Source of the DNA: Lineus longissimus
Lineage: Eukaryota; Nemertea; Pilidiophora; Heteronemertea; Lineidae
NCBI RefSeq assembly: GCF_910592395.1
Contig: NC_088312.1
Coordinates: forward strand, 5,270,001-5,334,000
Direction of reading: 5' to 3'
Length of the DNA: 64,000 nucleotides
The notes beneath the pieces are model-generated. The model did no database searches. It was not told the origin of the DNA and was given only the letters and a program-made list of their open reading frames with translations. Position 1 is the first letter of the stretch; every line of letters starts with the position of its first letter. A program made the translations under genes and the position numbers. Shown one piece after another: positions 33,447-45,880 of the stretch.

Positions 33447-36400
33447 GTAGGTGCAGGCATTTTCGCACAAGTTCACCCAAAAGAAATATCATAATTTTCG
33501 GGGGGATAATGTTTCATTTAGGAAAATATTAAAACTAAATCAAAGTTTCGAGGGCATTTGCATTATCTAGTGATCTTTAAAACAGTTTCTTTACCTGCAG
33601 CTTTGTACAAGTGGTTCCGGAGTACACTGAATCTGGCAAGCAGAGACATATTGAGTTTAAATCACGTCCAAAATCACAACACTTCCTCATTCATTTCTGC
33701 TCATTATGTTTTTGTTTCATTTTGCTAGTACTATGCCTGTGCATGCAGGAGAGTGCTGTCAGAAAATGGTACTCCAGAAAGATATAAATTTGAATAAACA
33801 TAACGAAAGCCCTAAATTATCGTGCCATTTCAGAGTAAATCATAAATATTAACATCCGAACTATATTAATTTTCCGTCAGACGAAAGATGTGTGTGCATG
33901 TGCACACCTTTTCCTGTTTTCTAGCGATTGTGCCCAAAGGCGTGTCACCGATCCGCCGACAAAACTACTAATCTGTGATTTCAAATGCAAGTACTAATAT
34001 ACGGTACATGCATTTTAAAAATCAATAAGCCACAAGGTACAGATTAAAGTTACATGTGATATCACAAATAATTTTTTTAAAGTTTTGCCTGCCTACCTTC
34101 TGTTTAAACGTACGACAAAATATCTTGACTCCTGACCAAATTTTTAACACGCCTGATTGGGTCATATGGCAAAGATTCCGTTGCTAAAATACACCAACAC
34201 CGTGTGCACAAAGAGAAAAATTAATGACTCAATATTCTATTGGTCATACTCTTAAAAAGTAATATTTATGAAATATAAGCCTTGAGCCCACGATAGGATT
34301 TTTCTATTCATTGGCTATGCCGTGCCAATCCTACCAGAAGTGGGCTTATGTAATTTGAAGCTGGGCTGAGTGAGTATGATAGCGCTGTATCATTCTATGT
34401 ACATGTATATAATGACAATTTCTTCAGAATGTAGGTCACAACCATTTTCAAGCTGCACTTTCAAACTATTGAGCAAGATTCACCGAAAATAACCTATATC
34501 GACTTAAAAATTCAAACTCAAAAGATGGAATGTCTAATACTTGTACATGTAATTGGCATTGGATTATTATGTAACTTTAGTTGACTAAATATACATACTG
34601 CATACATACAACAACATACAGCAAATATTAGGACCTCAGCTTGTGTGGCCATGATTTCCGAAATTTGATACATATGCATACAGAATATGATAATAAAGTG
34701 TTCAATAAAATCACTTCAACATATCAGTTCTCCAGGGTCGTGCTTCACCTTGTTTTAAAGTGCCGTAAGGTCTCAAACATACCTGCAGTTAATCCGTCAT
34801 CCGTAGAAAGATGGGGGCAGGTATTAGTGTAATGTTGTCTCCCGACCCCCAAACCATTTAAAAACCTCCGTGGTACTCAGACCGCCAAGTGACTAAGAGG
34901 TGCACACAGGATGTCTTCTAGAGATGAATGAAACAGGATCCTGGTGGGTGTCAGGAATGTCGAAAGAACAGTTGGTGCAAATGTTGATTTCGTTGAAAAA
35001 TATTGCTGTACCACTGTCGACATATTTTCAGAAACACACAGCTCTGAAGCACAATGAACTGGGTTATAATTGGGCACCTATATACATGCCTACATGGCAA
35101 TCATGCCATCATCTGAAAACCGAAATTCACAACATTACCTCCCATCGTAAATAACATGTACATCCTCATCTCATATTGGACAGTCATACAACAAAAACAT
35201 GGGCCACAGCGGAGTTACTTAAATCGGAAAACAGCGACAACACATAATTCCATCCAACTCTATCGAATCAAACGCACTCCGATTATCAACATTCCTTTTT
35301 CTCAATTTTTAAACGGATTGGGATGATGCGATTTCTTTTCCAAAATACTGCGCAGTGAGTGACCCAGTGTCGAACGAACCATAGCAATGTCAACGATTCT
35401 TATCAAGAGGGTCATCCGGATGAAAAATTCTATTGAAACTCTCCCGATTCGCGCGAAGGAAATCCGGGATCGTAATAATATCCTGCACCTTGTGTCCCAT
35501 GGCCACATGCTGCTTTTTTACTATTACAACACTGTTAATTCAAAGCACACGAACGGTTTTTTGCCGTTATGATTAGAAAAGAATATGACCACACAGCATA
35601 GTGAAATTTGTATATATGCTATGTCCGTTCAAGGTGTGCTGCCTTGTCCGAAGACTGCTTCACAACATTTCCAGTTATATGCATCTTGCCTATGAAAGTC
35701 CATACGTCTATGCCTGACTGGTTATATGAGAGTGTATATATGGTCGGAGGGGTTGCGATCTCAAAGAGGGTAATTTGAACTTTTCACAAATGTAACCATT
35801 AATTAGACTGCAGGGACAGTCATTTCACTTGTGCAAGGTCAGCATTGGAGTTTCATCTATCCCATCTCCCGCTCTAAGCAATATCTTAAACGCCCCAAAA
35901 AGAGTGTCTAAACAAGTTACAATAGACCTGTTTTTTATCGAAATTTGAAAATCGACTGCGTTATATTGTACGTGTTTTCCTTTCCCCAACCCTAAACATG
36001 AACTTCATCGGCGTGAAAGATATAACACTCCGGCTATTGCTAAATGATGTAAGAATCAAGAGTTGGTTCTTTGATCGTCGATTCGGCAAGATGTAGCGTT
36101 AACGATGGTGTACCGTGTCACTAATCTACCTATTTCGCCTGCTTTTGACCCTAGATAAAGTTACATCGGGTCACTGGGAACCCGATATGTTAAGACAACG
36201 CCCAACTCCAGCGACAATCGTGAGTTTAGCCGGTCTTATGGCTAATTTCAGAAAGTGTTTTTGGCACGATTGTCTTGTGTTCAACAAACTGCATGCATAC
36301 GTGTATGTACGTGGATGATGCATTCACACTTTCGAGACTGACTCGATACGATCTACATAGGTTTAAGCTGGACTTGCGGTAAATGTAATGCAAAATGTCA

Positions 36401-38640
36401 AAATAACCTACTTGCAGTATGCTCGCATTTACTAATTTTACCGATCTGAAACCGTTTTTGAATATAAAAAAATCGAGTGAAATCATGGGAATGCACATAA
36501 TGCAAATTACACTGTATATTCGATCGTGTTTAACATCTTCAGTTTGGAGAGACAATGGGTTGGCAACATAAAGTTGCCCGATGGTCAAAACGTAACTGTT
36601 CCGGCTTGGCCTAATTATTAAAGTTGTCTTGGCACGTATATGTAGATCGGTAAAACCGAGTATGGATTGATATATTATACTTGGTATATATTAAATATTA
36701 TATTGGAATATTTAAGAGCGAATCCTATCATTGCAGTCGAGGAATCAACAGATCACAAAAAGAGTGTCGACAGTTAAGAAACTGACCATCAATCTGCCAA
36801 AAACCAAAATCCATCATGACTTCAAGCCACGCCTGATATCAGTTTACCTTCAAAAAAAGGTTGTCGGCACAACGATGAAGAAAGGTTGTATCAAGTTGGG
36901 AGAATGTTTTTAGAATTATAATGTCAGAAACTCACCATGATGGCTTTTTGTATGTTGTCCAATTCATCTCATCCATATTTTGTCGTGTTGTTGAAAAAAA
37001 AATTATCCCGTGTCTTGCCAATAACTGGTTGAGTCGGAGTCGACAATCACCTTTTATGGTGAGGAGACACTGGAACACGCCCAAGGGTATCGAATATACA
37101 CAATAGAAGACAGGGCCTTACATTAAAATGTTTTTCATGTATAGATTCAAATATGAAGTGCAAACTTTGCTTATTCATGTCCTAAAATTCCCGTCGCGCA
37201 TTACCCTCAGAAAAAAATACAAAGTCTATTTATTTTCGTTGGTCGCTTCCGTTTTTTTATGTTGGTATACGAGTATTTAAAATATTGCTTTCCATTCCAA
37301 GGTCGCGTCCTCAGAAATTCCAGTGTTAAACGAACAAACTATTTAAGAAAAATATCTCGTTAACCTCAGGCTTTATTTGCTGAATTCAAAGAAAGTACCA
37401 TATCGCTATATATCAGATTAAAAAAATATGAAAATGGTTGTTTTTATACCTTTGTTTAACTTTTCCGTGACCGCACCTATGGCCAAACAATCACATACAT
37501 CATTAGTTCCCAAAAGCAACGAAGCAGAATGTCATAGTACCTTTTTAAAATGTCGATACACTAACTGAATGCGGCTAATCCCAAGGGTCTTTAGGGCACC
37601 GATCCCCGTGAAACACGTTTCGTGGGGGTATTTAGGCCCAAGCCAGCAAGAGCAAACTTATGTCCACACCGGCCTCTTCCGCACGCCGAAGGGGAGAAAG
37701 AAAATATCGATTCACCTTCCATGTGAAAGATGGCGTTGTTGCAGTGATATTGGGAGGCTGGACTGTCGAATCGACGGGAGCTCAAGAATCAATATTTCAA
37801 TGATAATTTAGTCACGTGCTTCCCTTTTTCCTCAGTGATGATTTTACATGCGTTTATTTGGACACACGTTTATCTTTGTTTATGACGATAAGAATTTTAT
37901 GAGACGAAAACCTGTGTTCTGCCTCCTTATTTAGGCTCTTTATGTTCCTAAAATGACATCGGAGTTGCGTTGCTAAGAATTTGCTCCTTCCGGCAGGTGT
38001 TCTGCCTCGACCCAAAAGATGGAGTCGGTGTACCTTTGCTTCACCCAAGGACCTCGCAACCATCACCAACGATTGAAAAAGCTGACTATGAGAAACACCT
38101 CCTGCATTGGTTTCCATTTGGAAGATGGCGTGTTTGTAGAAATTTGCTTCCGAAAGTAGACAAATTCAGTTGTGCAACGGCGGAAGCTGTACTGCCTCTC
38201 GTCACGAGAGGGCAACGCGATCACATCTGTTTCAAGGGCGAGCGTATTAAAAATCATATCAATGGCATTCTTTGTCTACCTAAAACTGAGTATCATAGAT
38301 TGTGTCGTCGTATGATATCAATAGTCTTGGTCTTCCTGCGTACCTTAAGTACCAAGCGTGCGTTTGTCTGACTGTAGTAGGATCGTTAGTTTGCTATATC
38401 GGGACATTTTGGTTAGTACAGCGGCTCCTTACAAACGACCAAGTCCGAATTGTTGTGTCATCAAGTCATTTGCAACGCGACACGAGTATTAAAAATCGGC
38501 GTCACGCTAAGTCACTGGCGGAATCGCGAAAAGCTTCAAAATCCTCGTCGATACATTTGTTTTGTGCGATTCCAGGAAAAACCCATTGACCAGGCCGATG
38601 TTATTTGTAACGCAAAGTGCACTTCCTAATGTTGTTGAGA
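33447..38640. other. Long gene-poor stretch
   Basis: No gene could be supported. It contains one dispersed similarity: GGGTTGGC followed by ACA and CGGATGGTCA or CCGATGGTCA at 33076-33106 and again at 36557-36587, in the same orientation. Frames of 120 codons (36226-36588, -) and 133 codons (37970-38371, +) lack motifs. Confidence 0.35.
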
Positions 38641-38686
38641 TTTAGGGTGGTCAGTTCCCTGGCTCAGTGGAATTGACCACCCTAAA
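38641..38686. repeat. 46-bp near-perfect hairpin
   Basis: Arms TTTAGGGTGGTCAGTTCC (38641-38658) and GGAATTGACCACCCTAAA (38669-38686) pair at 17 of 18 positions around a 10-nt loop. The string GACCACCCT also occurs near 3050. It could be a tiny MITE or a transcript hairpin. Confidence 0.8.
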
Positions 38687-39164
38687 TTAAAAAGAAGGTG
38701 CTCAGTGACCCTTCTTTAATAGGACATGGGTGTAACCTTCATAAAATCCCCTTAACATTTTTGTAAGTTTAACACTGGCGGTTCTCGAGTCCACTTCAAC
38801 CCTTTTGCAGCATTTTGATGAACGAGGCCCACTAGCCATGTCTTTCATTCTCAACTTTTCGCATAGCGTTCTGAGATGGGTCCTCAAGATGGGTGGCTGG
38901 TGCAGCGTACTGTCTCTGGGGGTAAGTCTAGCTAGATATAGGTTTATGACATTATATCAAGGGGCAGTCTATAATCGCTCTGCTTTCTTATTTCACTGAT
39001 GAGACAGGAACGTGCCTGGTCAGGGGTGAATAATATGGTGCCCCTGTCATCGATACAGCTTCAGAGAAGGAATGGGTGTGACTCCAGTTAGGTTTCAGTC
39101 CTTCTCTACAAATAACACAGATATTCGTTCAGAACAGGCCATTTCATCAATATGTCACCTGTGA

Positions 39165-39188
39165 CTATCTAGGCCCGGGCCTAGATAG
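39165..39188. repeat. Perfect 24-bp palindrome
   Basis: The left half is CTATCTAGGCCC and the right half is its exact reverse complement, with no spacer. It contains nested GGCCCGGGCC. No surrounding gene explains it. Confidence 0.9.
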
Positions 39189-39360
39189 GTCGGTGTTCTT
39201 CTTGGTTGATGGGTTGTATTGTTGATAGTTCAAACGACCTGAAAATGTCACACACCAATCTGCCTTGCACTCTTAACGTTGCACGTTTGTGGTTACTCAG
39301 GTTGAATGAGGTCTAGCACGAGAAGCGATATCACTTAGATTAGGTATTTTAGGAAGAGTC

Positions 39361-39441
39361 AACCACATCTACACCTCATGCTGATTGGTCGATAAATGAA
39401 ATTGGAGCAAGAATTCGCGGTCATGAGGTGCAGATGTTGGT
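39361..39441. repeat. Inverted repeat with ~20-bp arms
   Basis: The left arm (ACCACATCTACACCTCATG, 39362-39380) pairs imperfectly with a right arm at 39422-39441 that contains CATGAGGTGCAGATGTTGGT. The spacer is about 41 bp. It lies close to the palindrome and hairpin, suggesting a cluster of small hairpin elements. Confidence 0.6.
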
Positions 39442-42332
39442 GGTCCTTGTTACAGCCATTCTCGGTAGGTAATTCATCAGAGAGAGATTGTACCCACTCA
39501 CTAGTTTTTTTCGTAACATTGAATCCCTGGGCAAAATTACATCTTTGAAGTATGCTGTATTTTGATTGGTGCAGTTATCGTGATAGTCCCTTAGCTGTGA
39601 GTGTTAAATTGTGCTAACACGTGGCTCCACCGAGCAAGAAACGGCTGATGCTCACTGGAGCTAGATCGATTAAAAGAGGGAGTGCCTTCTTGCTGAGGGC
39701 TATCACTGCAATTGCGTTTAAGCGATGAGAGAAAAAAAGTAAGAATTCAAGACTGCAGTTTGTATGTTTGTGGTGTGAGAGGGCAGAGGAGACGGGTGAC
39801 ACTGTCCCTGTCTTGCCTGTTGCGACTGCAGCACTGCATTGTGATATAGAGGGTGTGACTGCTCTATCTGTAGGATTTGCTGCAACATATCGCGGCATTA
39901 TTGAAATGGTGAAAAACTAAGAGGTGTAATTTCAAGGTTCGCTGGGTTCGTGGTTGTCCTTTATCTTCATTATGCACATATGGCTTTGGGTCTGTTTCTA
40001 CCTTTCACGGATGCATGTGGTTCACGATTAACCATCATAGCCAATTACATAAGGTAATGAAAATAACAACATCGCATGGAGCAGAAATATTCATATGTAA
40101 CATTATCTTGGAACCCTATCCCATCCAATGCTTCTGAAGAAGCCATGTTGTGTGACAAAACGCAGAACTTATTTCCACCAACGCCGGGGAACAACAACGC
40201 TTAACCACCAATAGAAAGCTTCCAGCGCATCTTAAAGTCCCGTGACCTCGCCAACCTTGAATTAAGTACAGTAATCACTGATCCGTTGTTAGTCCAGCAA
40301 TCATGCGCATCAATCTAAGGACAATTTCTCCACCCGAGAAGACACAACCATCACCCATCCGTGCATCCCATCGTCAGTGTCAATTTCAGTGAGATTTACC
40401 CCTCCGATCATGGGTGTGTGCGAATCCGGGAATGTCCTCGACCAATCCCCCGTATTATCGCGATGATTCAGGGCCATCTTAGTGTTGGAGCTGCCTCGAC
40501 AGTACTGCGGTGAATAATCAGACCGCGGAACATCCACACCAAGAATGTTAATTCTATTTTTTGCAACCCTTTTCAAGCTTCATTGATTTAAAGAATATTC
40601 AGCCGAGGACATCCTTTGATTTTTCTAAGTAGAAATAAACAGTGTGTTACACCCAACACGCATATTGCTGCGTCAGCAAAGACTGCATGAGTTTAAGTGG
40701 TTGTTGCCACAACCGTTGTAGTTGTGTATCCATAGCCGACTCGGGATAGCCAAACTGAACTTGCCACATTCCACGGGGAGAAGTAAATGTTTATAATACT
40801 GCGATATTAGTTTTCAATTAAACATAACGTAACAAATGGGTTAATATCAAACTCCTCCAAACATCGTCAAATAACTACCGGCAGAAAAGCGTTCTTGGAA
40901 ATAAAAAGCATGATACAATAGACACGAGAACGATATCACTACTGCCTGGCCTTTTTCCAAGTCTTCTCAGTAGGTTGTAGACCGCATCCGGGAGTCCCGC
41001 GAGCACGTGGGTTATACCTCAGTACAATAATATATTTACATGAGATTTGCTTTCAATTTCATTCAGCATTACCCACCTGTACATTCGATGTGCCCGACGT
41101 GCATGCATGCATTAGTGAAACTCGCAATGTTAGCTTGAGATTGATTCCAGATTGTGAGACAAAGTGCATATCGTCCAATCCTTAGCCTATCGTACTCCTA
41201 TTAACTTAGGTCACCACCTACAAAACATTTTAAAAGTAACTACGCAATAGCCAGTCCCGTATTGTTCATATTTCCCCGCTTCTAATTGGATACATGTACA
41301 TGTATCATTCTCTGGTAGCTTGGATACTTTGATGAAGTCCAAATGGTTATGTATCCATCATATCAAGGTAGACGTTAAACTTTTTATCGCCTGCTAATTT
41401 TTTCTATTCTAATAGCCTGTCAAATCAGTGAGCATTATATCTTTTGCTCATTTTGTGATATTCTTTCCAGTGCTGATAAATTTGTTATGACACTAACTGA
41501 TTTATTTGTTGCGAAACTCATAATTATTTGAAGCCAATATTGAATATAGCCTGTTTTGGTCAGCCAATACTTCCGTAGTGCCAGCTTTTCATGTTTTCCA
41601 AGAGTTAGACTTACTTACCATGCTTGCTTATTATACTTCATCCAACTCTCTGCAAACTCCCAACCAACAGAGCAAAAAAATACCAGAGCAGCAGTGTCGT
41701 AGGAAGAAGGCGTCGTTGATCATCTTGCGGCTTAGGTTAATCTATCATTGCAATTCCCTGCTCTTATTCCCGACTCCGACCTCGTTTAGGCCTACCAGTA
41801 GAGCTGAGAATCCCCACGTATGGGCGCAGTGACTATGCTTCTGCAGTTAGCGGATACACTGCGTACAATGTACTGCCACGACATCCCGCGACCTGTCGCG
41901 CTTCATCATGCTCTACAAGTTGCTGTACATTTCAAGCGTAGTCGTGACGTTGTACCCAATGTACAGTGACGTCTCGCCGCGTTCTTGCTAGCAAAAGTGA
42001 AATGTGCTTAAAGGTGCATAGGCTACATCTTGATTGGCTTCGGAGATCATGAGGCCATCCTGTTCATATAAATTGTGTACTGATGCTGTACAGGCAACAC
42101 AGGGGTGTAAGTCCGATGCCCGCATCACAACCTTAACAATTTTATTACCATCACCTCCTTCTTTTCAGATTCCATCGAGAAGTCAAGTGCAATAAAGGGC
42201 GTCAAAGGAACAGGTAGGTTCCTCTCTCCTCGATGCAGCACATCAGAATATTCTAACATTCTCACTTGGTTATACTCCTTCAGCTCAAATGTGTATTTTA
42301 CATCCGTAACAGGCAAGGCTATTTGGGGAAGC
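39442..42332. other. Intergenic, no gene recognised
   Basis: Only short unsupported open frames (up to 94 codons). No tandem repeat or RNA gene was recognised. Confidence 0.35.
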
Positions 42333-42430
42333 CTTTGTAGTCTTGCGGCTTGTGCGGATGTCCCCATCACCGAAATTAAGCAGCGGTGTCCGTAGCTTGT
42401 CGGTGGCCTGGGTGGGTGACATGATACAAA
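42333..42430 (+). pseudogene. 5S-rRNA-like segment (pseudogene or SINE3-type head)
   Basis: GAAATTAAGCAGCGG followed about 22 bp later by GGCCTGGGTGGGTGAC matches the order and spacing of the 5S rRNA internal control regions (GAAGCTAAGCAG ... TTGGATGGGAGACC). The 5' portion GTCTTGCGGC is 5S-like but about 12 bp short. It is too diverged to be a working 5S gene. A 5S-headed SINE or a 5S pseudogene is the best reading. Confidence 0.4.
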
Positions 42431-45400
42431 CCGCTTATGGGTCAGGCTCAGGCTGTTGTTCGGGGATGTTTTCCTCAAGCACATTGATGTAACCATTTTG
42501 ATATGATCTCGTCTTACCCAGTAACCCGCCGTACACAAGTAACCGAACGGAGGACAACTCAATGGTAATTTCTCGAAAGAACTGCTTTCCATGAGTCGGC
42601 AATTATTCCGATTATCAGCAATTTCAGTTGTTTTTCCTCCGGTTTAGTTTTTCGTGTGGAGCTGGCTCTAAGCTATGCGGTTTAGTCCTACCGTCAAAAC
42701 TTTAAGTGGAGTTTAGATTCATCTGCGTTGACAGTATTCTAATGTTTAGATAAATAGTGCATGCTCATCAGATATATATCGACTTTCAGTTTCGTTGACG
42801 ATCGTTCTGATCATGTCACGTCGATTGCCTTGATTCTTGCAATCAGTTCGTGATTTTGTCAAATAGGCTTTGCCAAATTTCTGTAGATGAAGCACCCTTT
42901 CCTTTCATTATCTGATGAGGACTACCATTGGTTGTGGTAGAATCCTTGAGTTGGCAGGATTGTCTCCAAGGTTGCTGATCAATTTCAGTTACACCACTTC
43001 TTGAATTTGAAGAGTCGAGATCATAGTGCTGTCAGAGTTGTCATGAGCGCTATCACAAGTTGGGGCGGGGAGACGTTTGTTTACACAGACTCTGCCGGGC
43101 GAATGTCTACTAACCCCTGAATCAGTAGTTCTTTGATGGTCTTTTCAATAGAACCTGAATTGTCAGGGTTATCGTCAGGATCATCTTCACGGACCTTCCT
43201 CATCTAAACACTCCAGGGCGGAGTGGGACATCAGCGATACCAAGAATGTCCGAACCTACCACAGTGTTCGCACCGGTTGAATGTTTAGAGTGGATGAACC
43301 CCGTTGACATAAAGCTCAGGTGCTTCACGCCTACTGGAAAACGAGTGCGTTGATCATATTACAAGGACAGGATGGACAAAGGAGTGACCTGCAGCCGGAC
43401 GTGAGCTCAAGGACCACATCGAAGGGAGCAAATAGTGCCAATAGCAAGAACAAGTGCACGCCGAATTCCTGCACTAGATCGTCAGAAGGATGATCACTGT
43501 TTAGTATAGTGATTGGGGGTATTGAAAATATGGAGTAAAATATCCGTCCTTTAATCGTGTTGACCTAGACCAAGCGCGAAAAGGGTTTTTGCGCTGTTCA
43601 GCTAGATTTTGTTGTGTTGAATACTCTTGGTGATAGTGTCGGAAACGGTTACTTCAAAACATTACACATCATTTGCGAAAAGGGCTCACACGTTTTCAGC
43701 CAATACTCTTTTACGAAATACCCTTTTTCGAAGCACTCGAAACAGTCCCTCGATTACAATTGGTTTGCATGAACGCGCAATGCAGCTGCAACTTCGTTAT
43801 TCAATGTGTTAATCCCTCGCGACTACTCATCATTCAGTCACGGGGTGAGGTCCTGGTGTCGTCATGCCTCGATTCCTTTTTTTGCAATCAGTGGTAGCTA
43901 CAGGCACATCCACTCCCACAAACAGTCATATCATGCTAGAGGCCCCAGGAAATTCTGTCAGCCATTCCTTAAAATGACATTTATGAATGAAGGCAAAAAA
44001 TTATTATCACATTTCACGTGGCATATTCTGTTGGGGGTTTTATATGAAGGCTGGGGAATGGAGGGGAGGGTAGCAATAGACTTGGTGGCAACTGATCCTC
44101 TTCCTCTACACGACCTAGCATTCTGCTGATTCAATTCTCTTACGGTCATCAGTGATACAATGGACAGAGAGGGGATTCGCATGGTCGATTAAAAGCTAAC
44201 TGCATTACCATTATCGTTTAGCATCTTAAAGTTTACCTTGCCATGCTATGACATTGTATATTTTATCCACGCACCATTCCGATCCTTTCCGATACTTTAC
44301 TAACCCTTCGTACTCTTCCCTCGGTTAATCCCAGGGACGGAGTCGATCACCACTCCTTCCCGGCGACCAGCTGTCAAAGCTCCCGATCAGCCGATGTGAT
44401 AGGCCATAAGTGTCATCCCTCAAGCACGACAACGCATCATGCATTTCTATTGACGACCCTTGCGCCATCGACTAACTTTTTCAAGGCCATCCTTTTCCCA
44501 TTGGAGAATGTTTGGTAACTTCATAGAATTCTTGGTCGACGTCATTCAACAACAATGCGTTGATTGGGAAGGTTAGCAGCCTGTCATACTCCACTATTAG
44601 CCACGCAGAGAATTGGCACTTCCAAGGCAATAAAACATGATGTCGTGATTTTAATCTAGGTAGCCCCTGCTGACTATTTCCGTCCGCCAGTAGTGTATTT
44701 AAACACATTCCTCCCGTAGGTTTCCTTTGGTTGGCGATACCTTAGTGCAAATATGGCCCTATTCTCAAATTTTACTGTGACAAAGGTACCACGTTCTTTC
44801 AGCATCATTTCCTTTCCTGACCAAACATCTGCTGAAAGTGTGGAGTTAATGACTTGTCCAAGGACACATGCATGCATCATGACGGAAGCATGGAAGATTA
44901 CGTGACGAGATGGCGGTATTTGTTTACCTATTCGCCACATCACTGCTCTCCCTACAGCAATGAAGAAAGCCATGGACCCTTTCTTTCAAGCAGAACTGCC
45001 CATGTTTAGCAATGCTATCCACATGCAATAATTGATCGGAGCGATGATAAAAAACGCTTTGCCTTGGCGCATCAACTGGCATCGCATTCGCGCGATAAAT
45101 GTACTGAATGCTTCCTGTTTCCATTCCTCGGTGGCCTTGGCCGATCAGATCGATGCTGCATGAACGCTCCACGGTAGCATGCAGTGGCTTCGTCATCAAA
45201 GGAAGATGACATTCCTTCGTGTTGTCATCGCGCGTTACTGCTGCTGCTTGCCGCATCAGCTTCCCCGGGTTGGTAGGACAGTGCATGGAGTCAAATAGGC
45301 AAGAATGGTGATGACACGTCAAGGTACAAACGGACTGGGTTTATTTGTGACCTGATGTATGGCACATTGCCAACTTGCTTTCATACCATTCCTTCTTCAG

Positions 45401-45800
45401 AAGAAGACCGGTGTTGAAACGGTGGTATCTTTGCAAAGCAATACTTAGGAACGAGAAATACAAATATTTAAAATACATTTATTGAATTCTATATAGAATA
45501 CATGTACATCAGAAATATGTTTTAATTGAAAATGGTTCAATTTGCAATAATCCTGAAGCCTAGGGGGTGTTTGATAAAAACCTCGTTTGGTCAGAGCAAC
45601 TTTCAACTTGTCTGCAAAATAACTGCAGCATTCATGGCTATTACGGCTCCGTTGATACCATAAGGGCAACTACACACCGTATACGCTTGCTTCGGAAAAA
45701 AGCAGACAGAACCAAGGAACTAGACTATTCCGCCCAGACTTTAAAAAAACATTGCAAAACTGCCGAATGACAGCAAAAAGAAGCAACAGAATGATATTTT
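42431..45800. other. Gene-poor stretch with scattered coding-like fragments
   Basis: A 40-residue frame on the minus strand (43081-43203) reads MRKVREDDPDDNPDNSGSIE and onward with a strongly coding-like, acidic composition and a possible acceptor (TGTTTAG) just before it. A plus-strand frame without ATG (43305-43490) and three overlapping minus-strand frames in three different phases (44481-45322) also occur. Together they may be remnants of a decayed mobile element, but no reverse transcriptase, integrase or transposase motif could be read. Confidence 0.3.
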
Positions 45801-45880
45801 GGCAGCCGTGGGACTCGAACGCACGCCCTTTCGAGCTAGTGCCTAAAACATTGCCTTGTAGACCACTCGGACAAGCTGCT
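45801..45880 (-). pseudogene. tRNA-Leu(TAG)-like pseudogene or SINE head
   Basis: The minus strand resembles tRNA-Leu. It has D-arm GTCCGAGTGGTCTA, anticodon loop TTTAGGC (anticodon TAG), a variable arm, a T-arm GTGCGTTCGAGTCCCAC and an acceptor strand pairing GCAGC with GCTGC. The anticodon stem is broken (three of five pairs lost) and the first acceptor pair is A/C, so it is not a functional tRNA. Confidence 0.6.

Noticed and set aside
36734..36913. Lys-rich terminal-exon-like frame after a TTGCAG acceptor
   Set aside because: Two different phases are open from the same acceptor (one ends after 13 codons) and no upstream exon could be joined with confidence.
42125..42592. 155-codon minus-strand frame
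   Set aside because: It runs antisense through the 5S-like segment, has no recognisable domain and no upstream splice context. The C-terminal half looks mildly protein-like, but that is not enough to call a gene.
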